From NCBI GenBank assembly GCA_027946365.1, contig JAPEUQ010000001.1:744001-808000 (forward strand): a stretch of 64,000 nt of DNA. Reading direction: 5' to 3'. The first letter of the stretch is position 1. The number at the start of each line of letters is the position of its first letter. A program made the translations under genes and the position numbers. Source of the DNA: Kalmusia sp. IMI 367209. Its lineage: Eukaryota; Ascomycota; Dothideomycetes; Pleosporales; Didymosphaeriaceae. Positions 46,290-58,498 of this stretch are shown in pieces. The notes under the pieces are model-generated. The model was not told the DNA's origin. It saw only the letters and a list, made by a program, of their open reading frames with translations, and ran no database searches.

Positions 46290-46330
46290 CCTCTCTCTCT
46301 CTCTCTCTCTCTCTCTCGCTCTCCTCTCTC
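46290..46330. repeat. (CT)n microsatellite
   Basis: About 13 uninterrupted CT units followed by an imperfect CT-rich tail. Confidence 0.85.
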
Positions 46331-49300
46331 TTCGACTTACATGCCCAAAATAGACATCCAAGGACGTCCTTCTATCGAATCCTGTAGCATGCGCCTACGG
46401 CGTGTCAGTGTGTCATCCGCACAACACCTGTGGGATCCATCTCACGCATGAATAGCCAACATGTGCGGCCTGCAATCAGCTCACTTGCAGCAGCCCATGG
46501 AGTATCACCAGGACTCGATTTCCCTTCTTGCTGCTGACGGCTATCTCGAAAGCATGCGATACCGCCGCCGCCTATCGCAGACTCAGCCCTACCGCTAGCG
46601 AAATCGGCTGACCTGCACCATTTCTAATCCCCTTTCCACCCCACCACCATCATCTCGATACAGCCTCGTCCACCCAGGATACGGCTCACGCACTTCCCCA
46701 TCGATTCACCTCCACTCACCTACTTTTTTCCATCTGAGCTCAGCAATGCTGATTCCCGGACCGGTGAAGGCATGCTCACATGTACGCAGCGGAGACACGT
46801 GTGAACGGTGCGGGAAGCTCCCGCAGCCTCCCTTCCCACGTGGACCCACCAGTTCCGCCTTACGTGGACGAGCCGTATCGGGCCTGCAGTTGTACGGTGA
46901 GAACCACACTGCGGGTTTTCGGGGGCCGAGTCCGCTATGCATTTGCATTGCAGGACGGCTCGGTGCGTAGGGCTGAGTCAACGTCGCATGGGTATATACC
47001 TGGAGGGGCTGATGCTGATTGACTGCATGAAGGGACAGGCTCAGGCGGGATGGAACCACCCGACGCCCGGAATCATGTCCAAAAGCTGCAGAGCGTGCCC
47101 GCTTTTCGCGCGACACCGCTTGCTTGGTTGATTACATCAAGTCAAAAGATAGGCGAGTCGAGCTGGGATGCTGTGACTCAGAGGAGAAAAGCTCATCAAG
47201 TCGAGACAATGTCATCAATGACAACCTTGACTCATCTTGTAACCCTTACGAACCGTCATCACTCGTGAACATCCTTGTATGACTCGGCCGAAACCCTTGA
47301 CGGTGGTCATCTTGCTCGTGGTTGACTACTTGAGTAATTTTGGCGGATCATCACACGGCCATGCCTTGGTGTGCAGTATGTCTGATGTCAATAGTCTGCC
47401 GCGTGCATGATAATCTAGGATCCACTCTAGAGCATGAACAAACGTGCATCTTAGACGACGCTACCTCTTCAATCTCTGCAGACACTCTCATTTAGTTCCG
47501 TTTTTTTCTAGTATTCCATACACCAGGCCTCGTACGCATCCTACACTTCAGTGGTGTCTTTTCATTCGCGTAATTAGCAGCACAATTCCGATCTGATGAA
47601 GTTCTAAACGGTGTGTGCAATCATTGACGAGAGCTGATAATCAGCGCTCGTTGAAGCTCACCCTCCATACGAGCAACCACCTACGTCGTGATAGTACACT
47701 TCAGCCCAGCTTAGCTTGACTGCGAAATGGGTTTGACGCCCCTTCCTATAGCCACCTAAGACCTTTTCGTAAAATAATTAACTTCACGGCTGGCTTCGAC
47801 GTGAGTCAACCCTCCATTGACTCGGCACTTTCAATTCACCACCATGTATTTTCTTCGAAACAGTCTGTCTTCAATCAAATCAATCTCCTAACCCTCTTTT
47901 GCAAGCCTTTCGAGTCATAAAGCAGGAGAAGAACCGTCGCTATTTTATCGTTCACCATTCTTTTCCGCTACCTACATCATCCACTGCAAATCTAGTACAA
48001 CGTCCAATATCTTAGAATCACTCAAGATTATTCATTGCCTCACGTTTAACTAGCTTTATCTCACGGATCATTCAATTGACTCCGTCCTATATACTCCATC
48101 AGACTAAAGCTCACTTAGCGTCGCGATGTCCGCTTCGTTCATCCATCCCCTTAGCCCATATTCCATACTAACCATCAAGATCCAATACCCTTATCCCTCC
48201 AACATCTTTCCAAACATCCCACCAACTTCTCGGCGATCTTAGTCTCCCACAAGACTGCCACAGAACTTGTATCATATGGTAAACCTCGCTAATGTATCTG
48301 GAATATAGTGATACTGGCTATTTTGATAACCACACGAGCTGATCCAAGTTGTTCAATATATTGAACCTATTGCCAACTCAGACCACATGGATATTTCAAA
48401 TATCACCAATTATTGTTACTGGAGGTGTTTAAGACGCCTTTTGGTTGAGTCTAAGGTGGTGGTATAGATTCTCGCACCCCAATGTGCAGCTTCAGCCAGA
48501 AACCCACGTCAAGCCAAGTTTTCACCTTCCTAAACCTCGATTTCGAATCCTTCTCGTTGAATGCGGTATTCATGAAGTGCACTGCTTGGAGAAAATGCTT
48601 CCTTCACCTCCTCCTCTAAATCGACTGCTTGAATTCACTATTCTGATTCAATCGCTACCTATGGAAGCTACATCAGTGCAGCCTAATATCAGACTTTTGG
48701 ACACATCTGTCCCAGTCCTGCATTTACTGTAAAAACGTGTACAAGCTGGCTCATGTCAATTCAGATCATTGTATCGGGGAATACAGCATCTCGACCTGCG
48801 GTATCTGAAACCATCATGTAGCAACCTCCCAGACACACAAGCTTGTCGATTTTCTCAATTCATCCCGGTCAGCTCCACGGACTACATCGCATATTCAAAT
48901 TGGACCGAGCACTCTGCCCCTTGACCCCAGACCCAAAGGCAGGATGAGCGCACCGCCTCGCCTCGACTTCTCTTCACGCATTCAACCACTGCCAATTGCT
49001 GCTTGACTTCATATCAAACTCGAGCTTCTTGTGTTTCACATCGACCAGCTCTACGCAACGAAAATATTATTCATACCGTATTCCTTAATCTAAGGGCAGC
49101 CTTTCTGGATCGAAAACTCAGTCGTACACGAATAAAGCGTGAAGAGACGGGAGAATCGTGTTCGGAGCACGCTCCACGCAAAGCCATTCTCACCGTCATC
49201 ATGCGCAGAGATCTAGCCATTCTCTTACTATACGCTTGTAAGCAACCATCCATGTCAAAGCATCTGGCGATGCGTTGGTGACTGGTGCATGCGTGGTATG

Positions 49301-49777
49301 GGATATGGCAATAGTCAATATGGTGGGTTGACGTACACGTGGACGATCAATACGCAAAGCAGAATCAAGGAGAAGGCAATGATTGAAGAGGAGAACCTTT
49401 CTACACATGCTATTTTGACATCTACGTCCCCAATACCCGCTTGATATATTACAGGGCGGCAACCAAGGCCATACAAATCCACCAACCCACCCTTCCACCT
49501 GACCTGGCCAACCAAACTCCCAAGGACCCATCAATGCAAGCACGCGTGTCGAAAAAAATACAAGAAACGAAGAAGCCACATGCATGACCGAGGCCCGCCG
49601 GACGAGGATTGGAGAGGATTTTGCTGGAAAATGGAATGCAAACGAAGTGAAGAACGAGACGATTACATGGCTAATGTTACAAACAATGTCGGCCGTAAAT
49701 CAAGCAATGTGTACTTTTGGGTATGGTCATCGGTACATGTTGAAGGAATACCGAAAAAATGAATTGGGAGAGACACT

Positions 49778-52700
49778 TTACGAAGCCTTTTGGGTACGCC
49801 TCTTAGGGTTCGCCGCGGGCGTTCGCTTTTTGGGCGTCTTCTTCGGGGATTCGCCCTCGATGTACTTCATAAGCTCATCAATGCTGCGCTGGTCGACGCG
49901 GTTGGTGCCGCTTCGTGGCCGGTTCGCAGTTGTGGTCTCATTGGCTGTCTGCCCAACGGCTGCCTGAGGGCGAAGAGCGCCACGGCTCCCGAGCTGGAGA
50001 CGGCGGAGACGGCCGGAAGCCAGGGCCTGCGTCTGCTTGGCCTGTGTCACGGCACTCGTGGTGAGTTGCTCGAGCCACTGCTCAGCTTCCTTGGTGTTGC
50101 GGTCTTCGGCGCCAAGGACAGTGTTGAAAATGTTATACGATTCGCGCATCCGGTTTACAGCGCCGCGCATGTCTTTGACCAAGGCCAGGGATTGTGCAGT
50201 CTGGAAAAGCAAGGTAGCTGTGTTGATCGAGTTTTTGCCAGATACTTCTTCGCAGATAGTGAGAGAGGCCTCGAACCACACCTTGGATTCGGGGAAGTTC
50301 TTCAAAGTCTGGAGCATCACTGCCGCGTTGTTGAGCGTGGTGATTGAGTCGGGATGGTCAACGCCGTAGACTATCTTCCACAGCTCCAAAGCATGACGGA
50401 CATAGACGAGAGCGGTCTTCCCGTTCCCGGTAGCGTGCTCAAACAAGGCCAGGTTCAGGTATGCCAGAACAGTGTCAGTATGGTCGATACCAAGAGTACG
50501 CTCGGACACGATGACAGCTTTGTGCGCGAGCTCCAGAGCGGCCGCCTTATCATCTAGATTGAAGAGCAAGTTGGACAGCGTGTGGTATACGCGGGCAACT
50601 TCAGGATGTAATACACCATAGATCTGCTCATGTAGCGTGAGGGATTCCAAGAGAAGTTCTTGTCCCAACTCTTTCTGGTCCTGAGCCACGGACAGGCGCC
50701 CGGCCTCTAGTGCCTCTTCGGCCAACAAACTCTTCGGCGAAGCCTCCTTCACGACCGGAACAATGTTCAGAACATCGTCAGCGTGGAAAGTCTGAACAAT
50801 GAGCGGCGACGGGCTGGCAGCGCGGGTCGGCGAAGCATTCTTAGCCTTCTTCTTCTTGTTTGCAGTGGATTGGCCGTTCGTCGCGGGGCTAGAAGTGACA
50901 TCTGAGGCTGTTCCGTTGACCGCAGTCTGCTTCGTGAACGCGTAGTCCTTGTTCTCGAGTTGCAAACCAAGCTTGAGGGCAACCTCACGGAGCATCTGCA
51001 GCTGCTTACCGGTCTCAATCCAAGAACTTCCGAGGTCATAACGGTACCTCAACGCAACTTGCGCCTGCACCGCTTTCTGCACATCTTCGGGTGTCAACTT
51101 CTCGAAGCTGAAGTCGTTTTCAGGGTACAGAGTTTTCAGATCGGCATCGCTCTCAGCCACGGGCTTCGAATTCAACTCGCGACCGAGAAGGCAGTTGAGC
51201 AGGTGCGCAATGCACGGAGCAGCGAAAGGAGCGGATAGATTGCGTAGCTTTGAGTTGGCAAAGTGCTTGAATCCGCGAGCAATCATCTCCTGGATAACGA
51301 GTCGCTTCAGAGCCTGCAGACGCGGGTCTTCCTTGTCGGAAAGTTCCGCGAGCTTGCCAAGGTATCGAATGTTAATACCTCGCTTGTGCAAGAGGAGACT
51401 GAGTGATTGACCATCCATTGGGAAGCCGACATCGCCGTCCTTGAGCTCCTGGATCAGTCGCGGAACGACCTCAGCAAGCAAATGATTGCAGGCAGCGCGA
51501 ACTTCAGCCTCGTCCTTCGCCCACTCTTCCTTATCCTCGTCCGATTGAGGGTGCTGACCGCAGAAAACATCTGGATTGAGGGCATATTGGAAGCCAGAGA
51601 TGTCCACCCGGTCTTGGTCCGCAGCTTCAGCCTCCTCCTTGGCCACCTCGTCAGATTCGCTATCAGGCTTCTTTTGCGCATCGCCCTTCTTTTCAAGCTC
51701 GGTTTTAACGTACTCCCGCAGTTTCAGTCGGCCGAAGGACTCTACCAGTTCGGGCCGCAATGTTGCCATACGGTGAGGGTAGTCTTTGTCTTTGGGCTGC
51801 TCCTTGCCATCCTTTACGGGCTCGCTCCAGTGCTCTTCGATCCAGTTGACATCGATGGGAGTGAGGCGGTAAAGATCGAGCGCATATCGCCTTCCGTCAG
51901 TGCCGATGAGGCCCTTAGTCTCTACACTGCCCTCAAGTTCATGCCTTACATTGTCCTTGTCCCATACGGGATGCTTTTTTACACGAAGTGCTTTGGACAA
52001 CTGCTCGAACAGAGGAATGAAGGACTTATCGTCTGCCACAATCTCCTTGCCCTCTACCGCACCGTAGTCGATCTGATGCTCTCCCGGGTCACGCTGCTTA
52101 AAGATGCCTGGGACAATGCTCTGACCGACAATGCGTTTTCCGAGGTAATCAACCACAACGGTACCAGATGTGAAAAGATTAGGAATATCGAGGTTGTTGA
52201 CTGCGCGCACACCGAAGACGTCTTTACCGACAGCAACGCGGGCAGCCTCATCACCACCTTCTGTGCCAAATGTCCCCACACCGTCAGCGCCGAACGAATA
52301 GAAGATGTTGTTGTATACGAAGATCTGAGCATCCTTGGCCTCGGTAGGGTTTAAGGGGGGGCTATCTCGCCACGAGCTACAAGCATAGCTCCGCGGGTCG
52401 CGGCATCGTTGTAGTCGGCAAACAGCTTCGAAGTAAGCCGCTCGCGGAAGACGCGGTCTTGAACCGCCTCCTTGGGCATCTCTCGCGTGGATTGAAACTC
52501 CTCATTCCAGTCGCGGAGCGTCTCCGTATTTTCCACACCCGCAATCAGATAGCTTTCCTGTGTTCGTGCCAGATCGGGCTGGTGGGTGGTGTGTGTAGAG
52601 TTCGCGGCGGGAACCAGCCATGGGTTGGCTGGGATCGCGTTTGAGAGCTGGAAGAAGGTAAGTGGGTCTCGCTTCTGTGTGTGCTCGAGGTAAGACTGAA

Positions 52701-53773
52701 ATGACGAAGAGAACGACGGAGGACAGCTCTTCCAGAAGCGTCAAGAGCGAATGTGCCGAATGCGCCTTGGGTGCTTGTCGGGGTGACGGGTCAAACTTGG
52801 CGTTGGACGACTTGTTCACGTAGAACCCAGCGACCGTCGCTGTGATGTGGTGCTGCTCGTTCTCGTTGGTGGTGAGTAATAGGTATAGGAGGTGACCCTT
52901 CGATCGTAGATGATATGGTGGCGGGTTCCACGGCGAGACAGAGACTGACTTTATGGTCTTCGGCGCAGGTTCCTGGGAAGGTGCTAGAAGTGTTTTCACG
53001 GAGCCACCCGACTTGAAGTCGTAGTCGCTCAGAGGCGTCTGATCAGCGCCGTCGTGATTTGCTTTGCCCGTCTCGTCCAAACCAACGGTATCATGCAGCG
53101 ACAAGCCAGCCTGGATGCCGTGGAGAGCATCAGTGCGGTCGCCGGCAGCGCCGATCAGCTCCCGAACGCGGATAACATGCATTCGTGCTTCCTTTTCCGT
53201 GTATGGATCTTCGACGAGGGTGAGTACGGCATCTGCTTTGAGGCCCGGCACCTCGGAAAGCTCAACGTAGTCATTGATGCGCTGGCCGTCTAGCTCTAGG
53301 TGGAAGCACGAGTACTGGAACAGCTGAGGTGTTTCGATGATAGCCTGGCGAAGGTCCTGCACCTGCTCCTGCGTCGAGATCTGCTTGTAATCAGCATCAG
53401 CTACCTTGTATCCATGTCCCAACGCACCGTGATCGCGTGCTCATATGGCGCATGCGGCAGCTTTATGGTGATCTGAAAGATGTCTGCTTCTCCGTCAGCC
53501 TGGCCCCTCCCTCGATGGCTTCTGGCTCTAAACGTACTGTCGGCATGACCGTTCACACCCTCCTCCCCTTTCTGCTCTGCGGTGCCCTCTCCGTTGGTCG
53601 TCTGCTGGACGGCGGTAGACTCGCTGGCTTCTACTTTGGATCAATGGTTAGCCGCAAAACGCAGCATATACATGGCGCCCCGAAGCTGGGGGTGTGGGGG
53701 GTTTGGGGTGTTTGGGGTCGTTCTGAGAGTGCGGAAGCTCACCAGGTTTGGAAGCGTCATTCTTGCTAGACAT
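49778..53773 (-). CDS. CLU1: Clustered mitochondria protein CLU1/TIF31, frame broken by three small indels
   Basis: Exons (minus) 53773-53743, 53630-53538, 53483-53428 and 53380-49778; introns of 112, 54 and 47 bp. With three extra bases removed the product is about 1259 aa, normal for fungal CLU. Parts: the N-terminal TIF31/CLU-N region (IFQITIKLPHAPYEHA, STQEQVQDLRQAI), then SPWNPPPYHLRSKGHLLYL and GFYVNKSSNAKFDP, the CLU domain (SFGADGVGTFGTEGGDEAAR, GKRIVGQSIVPGIF, KHPVWDKDN), a Lys/Ala/Ser linker, TPR repeats (LFNLDDKAAALELAHKAV, YLNLALFEHATGNGKTAL, TTLNNAAVMLQTLKNFPESK) and a basic tail. CLU proteins bind mRNAs of mitochondrial proteins and keep mitochondria dispersed; the yeast protein co-purifies with eIF3. 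Breaks: one extra base at about 52718-52723, and two near 52350-52361 beside a C7 run (in coding sense). The chain is otherwise conserved, so I favour sequence error over a pseudogene. Confidence 0.9.
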
Positions 53774-54402
53774 GATGGCGAAGAGGGAAGGGACGCGGGT
53801 ATCCGATTAGAACTCCAAAAGCACAGCTTGAAAATAATGAATAGACTGTTACTGTAATGATAGTGTACAGAGAAGGAGCATTAATGTACAATGGACGCGT
53901 CGAAGGTTGCAGCGAGGCGGAGAGACAATGCAGCTCATGGCTCCAAAACTTTTTCGAGAACACACGGGCCCTCTAGCCGCACACCCGACTCTGCCGAGCA
54001 GCCTTCCTGTCCACGGGTAACGGATATGAGCCCCCAACCCCAGCCTTGTGGACGGCTATGACACCATTGGCCCCTCCAGACTCCTTCTGGAATGCCTATC
54101 TGGTGGAACCTTTGTTGTTGCCGTTCGAAATACAGCTGCGCGCAACCACATCGTGATTGTGCACTCTGAGCGGACTTCCCGAGCGATCCCGACGCTGGCC
54201 TGTGCCCTGGTCTCCCTGAAATTTGGCGTCATGGCAGTCCGCCGACGCACCAGGCGGACCCTCTCCTGGCTGTCCTCATCTCAGTTGCTTTCGAAAGGCG
54301 CATGCCGGCCCCTCGTTTGATATCCCTTCATAGTCGCCTCGATTGAGCGCGCACGCCTCCCGACGACACGTGTGCGGCCGCGCGATATCACTGCGCGTCA
54401 AC
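53774..54402. other. Divergent promoter region, CLU1 / mitochondrial ATPase
   Basis: About 630 bp between divergent starts of two genes both tied to mitochondria. No supported ORF. A co-regulated pair is possible but unproven. Confidence 0.45.
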
Positions 54403-56273
54403 ATGTTCATGCGCCGGACCGCCTTTACCTCTGTGATTGCGCGTGCCCATGTCTTGTTTCAACGCCAGCATCCACATCCCTCCTTGCAGTTACAGCCGGC
54501 TGGCCGCGTAGCATTGCCGCCCGAGCAGCCCTCGTTTCGCAGACCTCTCACCGGCCAGACAGGTCCGTAGACAGCCATGGACAGCCTGGTCTCATCACTG
54601 ACTTGCGCGCCGCAGGTCCACCAACACCCGGCAACGATGCGCCCAATCCCGTCGACGATGCTAGCGACAAGGCTCATGAAGAGGAAGAGGATGACGCGAA
54701 ATGGAAGAAATACAAGGGCACCGCCTTCAAGATGTTCGAATCAGCCGCAACCACTGGCGCATCCATATTCATCCTCGGCCTGGTCGGCTACAGCTACACG
54801 CGGTACTACAAGCACATGGTGCTGCAAAAGATGGAGAATGCATTCACGCCTGGCGACCCCGTCCTCGAGCTGGCTGCCCTCGGCAAAGAAGTCCCCAATG
54901 CGCCGCATGGAAGCATACCGGGAGTGACAGACGAGGGCGAATATGACCGCTGGATACCGCGCGAGGACCAGGAGCGCATCAATAAGATTATGCGCGGCGA
55001 AGAGAAGGGTCGCTATCATCTGCTGATTGGCGAGAAAGGCACGGGAAAGAGCTCCATGCTGATCGAAGCCATGTCGAAGATCGACGGCGAAGGCGTGGCC
55101 ATGCTGGAAGCTCACGCCGACCCTGAGATTTTCCGCATTCGTCTTGGTCGGTGTTTGGACTTTGAATTTCACGAGGACAACATCGGAGCCTTGTTCTCCA
55201 TCCGCGGACCTCGCGACGCATCCGCTCTGCTAGATATCGAGCGAGCATTTAACAAATTGGAGAAGGTCGCCTTAAGACGCCGTGCCACCATCGGTCGCCC
55301 CTTGATCCTGATTATCAACCAAGCTCATCTGATTCGGGACGATGAGGACGGTCGCGATCTGATAGAGCTCATCCAACAGCGGGCCGAGCAATGGGCTGCC
55401 TCTAATCTTGCGACCGTAATCATAAACTCTGACAAGTACTGGGTGTACGAAAGGTTGAAGCAGCATGCGACTCGCATGGAAGTCACACAGGTGTCGGACC
55501 TCCCCAAACATCGAGCTATGATGGCATTGAAGAACTATCGAATGAAGTATTGGAAAGAAGCAACGCCTGATTCTGTGCTCACAGAAGTCTACGACAAGAT
55601 AGGAGGCCGCCTTACTTTTTTGAATCGTGTTGCCAAGTCTCAAGACATGATTGCCAAATGCGACGAGATCTGCGCTATGGAGAAGTCATGGTTCCTAAAC
55701 AATTGCGGCATTCTTGGCGCGGAAATGGACGACGATGTCATGGATCAGCAGAAATATGCGGTAAGTGACATAAATGATGTTTCTTTCCAAAGCAACATGG
55801 ATGCTAAAGGTTCGTAGTCGACAGCTATGGTGCTTGCCCTCGCGTTGCACAAAAAGGCCCAAGAGATGGACCAAACATATGATGACCACTTAGGCCATAT
55901 CCTCCCCGAGATACCTCTCCACCAAGCCCGCTACATCATGACACGAGCCGACTTCATTCGACAGCACCACGATCTTTCTATCTTCGCAATTGACCGCCAT
56001 GCCAAGGTACGCGCAGACAGCGTGCCTATGCAGCGTGCTTTTACCGAAGTATGCTCTGAACCTGGCTTCGAGAAGTTCTTGGAGGCAACCCTAGATCGTA
56101 TTGGCGACATTGAATCGCTCGGCCGCACCAAGGAGCTTACATTCAAGGATCTGTGGGAGGGCGGCAAGTATAAAATCACGACCAAAGACCAGAAGGGCAA
56201 CGTAGAAAGAGAGATCGAGATGGAGACGGTAAAGCCGCCTGAGGAGGACGATGGCGATGAGGATAAGGATTGA
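54403..56273 (+). CDS. Membrane-anchored P-loop ATPase, probably mitochondrial
   Basis: Exons 54403-54562, 54616-55760 and 55818-56273; introns of 53 and 57 bp; 586 aa. The N-terminus (MFMRRTAFTSVIARAHVLFQ) is Arg-rich and without acids, a typical mitochondrial presequence. An acidic stretch precedes one membrane segment (ASIFILGLVGYSYTRYY, about 102-118). The ATPase part starts at about 165: Walker A is GEKGTGKSS (about 192-200). The Walker B position reads LILIINQAHLI, with Asn-Gln where Asp-Glu is usual. A winged-helix-like C-terminal part follows (PKHRAMMALKNY, GRLTFLNRVAKS), ending in an acidic tail (EEDDGDEDKD). It resembles the fungal AAA-type ATPases with a C-terminal winged helix; substrate unknown. 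The main frame has no ATG before the membrane segment, so the short first exon in another frame is needed. Confidence 0.85.
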
Positions 56274-57438
56274 ATGATGCGGGCTTAACCTAATCGTGTC
56301 AATTGCATCCACGATAAAATAACAAGGGATCGGTTGGTGGACTATGAGGACTCGGTTATACGAAAACGCTGTACGAACAAGCTGTACAATATCAGTAAGG
56401 TGTAGGTTTACTGGTGGGTCGGTTTTCTGACACAACGCCAGACCTGTGGGGGATTCGAGATACCCTTCCTATGTTATCATTGTACGCCTATCTTTTCTTT
56501 ACGTTCGATTTCTATCTTTGGCTTGGCGTATGCCCAGCCACTCCTTGCATTTGGTCTCTTATTCCTTAGTCTAACCTGCGGTTCGCGCATCGCAAACACA
56601 CTTCTTTTTATGTCAAAAGTTATCAAATACTTTTCTCCTGAAAAAGTGGTGGACTGTACATGAACGATTAGTGAGGTAGCTACGTATCAACACCAATGAA
56701 AGATATTTCCATAGACCAAACTTGCTCCCACCTCCAGACTCTTCTACTCACGTAGAGTACACTCTCTGGCACTCGCTTGACAGCCTTCCAATCTCCACAC
56801 CTCCAATCCATCGCCTTCCAGCCCCTTCATTAGGCACCTGCCGCCCCACCACAGCCACGTGATCAACTGACGTTAATGATTAGTAGCGCCCCCCTCTATT
56901 TAAATCGGCTCTTCCCACCCCTCCTGTCCCTCTTCATTACTTTTTGTCAGGTTTTCTGTGGTCTGCACGGACGCGGAAAGCAGACTGCATCGACGCATTG
57001 CACAAAGCGGATCGGTCGTGGTCTTGGTCTGGTCTTTGACTGGGCTGGTGGCGTAATTTTTGCTGGTCGTCCCAATCAATGAGGTTGTTCCTTATTCGTC
57101 ACGACTTTCGGTCGGGCCTTGAGGAGGGGTGTGGGCTACTGCTTGTTGCTGGCTTTGATGTGAGGAAAGACGGGTGTAGTGTGTTGGGGTCCGCTCCAAG
57201 GTTTCTTTCTCGCATGGACCCTACATCGTGTGGGGATTTGAAAAAAGATCTCTGGATCGTCTGACGAAGAGATTTTGATCTCATCATTCATGGATTCCGT
57301 AGTGGTAAATCAGTGAAAAGAGCGTGCACTCGACTTCATATGTTGCCGTGTTTCCCCTCTTCTTCTAGATGCTGTTCTCTCGAAGTCTTCGCTTCGTACT
57401 TCTCGTTCTCAGTACATATATCAAAATGCCTGTAGATA
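56274..57438. other. Intergenic DNA between ATPase and kelch gene ends
   Basis: About 1.2 kb between convergent genes. An ORF at 56876-57082 begins in a context with TTTAAATC shortly downstream of its ATG and lacks any domain; not accepted as a gene. Nothing else seen. Confidence 0.45.
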
Positions 57439-58498
57439 TCAAGGAAGTAGAACATCGAAATAGGTCACTGGCGCCATTCCAATCACATCTCCGCCCCCAG
57501 GAACGTATACTCTTCCATTGACGGCCACGGCGCCACCTCCGTGCCTAGGAAGCTTCATCTGACCTAGCTTCAACTACGACATTGAAGCAAGATCAGCATA
57601 TGCCCAAAAAAGCTTATATCTTTTGGAGGACTTACCCAACTATTAGTTTTAGTATCATAGACCTCCGTCACGTTGAATACGCCATTCTCCACGTTCAAAT
57701 TTCCCTCCCCACCAAACGTGTACACCTTTCCACTCACAGTCCCACAAGCTAACCCAGCTCGCGGCGTCGGCATCACCGCACTACTAACAACCCACCCATT
57801 CTCCAGGTTCTCCAAATCCAGCACAAGAACACTTCCTTTCCCGTTGATCTGCCCCTTTTCCCGACCACCTAAGACGTAAAACTTCTGATTGACAACAGCA
57901 CTGCATGCATGGTCTCGTGTATCAGGGAGGTGGCTTGCGGCGTCTGGTACAGAAAGCCAAGTGTTGGTTTTAGGTGAGTAAATGGAGACGGTAGACACAG
58001 TGTCCTGTGCGTAGGGGGAGGTGAATTGGATCTGCTCCAACCCCCCCCTGCAAGTATGATCTTTCCGTTGAAAACACCCACCGCTGCACTGCCTCGAGCC
58101 TCAGGGACTGGTGCGATGGGCGTCCACGATTGTTTGCGGGGGTTGTATACCCAGGAATCAGCAATCGCGACCCACGCGTCAGTCGTCTGTGCTAGGCCTC
58201 CGAGAACGTAGAGTTCCTCGTTGACTACGGCCGCGTTGGGGTGGTTCAATGCAATGGGCAGGGGTGGGAGAGATGTCCATTTGTTTTTGCGGGTGGAGTA
58301 GGATTGGATGATATTTGTGGTGGACTGGGTGCCATTTGTGATACCGCCTACGATTATGATATTATCGGGAGGTAAAAAGACGGTTGCGTGTTCTTGCCTG
58401 GGCGCGAGCGGTATTTTAGCTAAAGGAATCCATGTTTCGGATATGACGGGTGAGGGAATGCTGAGGAGGAAAAGAAAGGACGGGAGCAGTGAGCGCAT
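57439..58498 (-). CDS. Secreted six-kelch-repeat protein, frame broken at a G8 run
   Basis: Exons (minus) 58498-57636 and 57573-57439; one 62 bp intron; about 332 aa if one base is added. A signal peptide starts at 58498 (MRSLLPSFLFLLSIPSPVIS). Six kelch blades show as Gly-Gly strands: IIIVGGI, LYVLGGLA, IILAGG, FYVLGGRE, VYTFGGEG and VYVPGGG, enough for one beta-propeller. The frame shifts at the run of eight C (plus strand 58041-58048) right after IILAGG; one more or two fewer bases restores the frame into LEQIQFTSPYAQDTV. No galactose-oxidase copper ligands were identified, so enzyme activity is not claimed. It is an extracellular propeller, with cell-wall, carbohydrate or protein binding all possible. 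An intron explanation fails because no GT precedes the run without deleting a blade. Confidence 0.8.

Larger units (their letters stand above)
40917..49777. other. 8.9 kb gene desert rich in simple repeats
   Basis: Between ARPC5 and CLU1 no multi-domain gene was found. ORFs such as 41853-42587 (+), 44662-45387 (-) and 44738-45547 (-) overlap in several frames, are Arg/Ala/Gly-biased from high GC, and carry no domain. 42.9-46.3 kb holds at least eight different microsatellites or minisatellites. 47.2-49.1 kb changes to pyrimidine-rich, AT-richer sequence that looks like transcribed leader or non-coding RNA. One small minus-strand ORF is listed as a tentative gene. Confidence 0.55.

Noticed and set aside
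51407..52354. 315-codon plus-strand ORF
   Set aside because: Antisense shadow of CLU1; the opposite strand has clear CLU family conservation.
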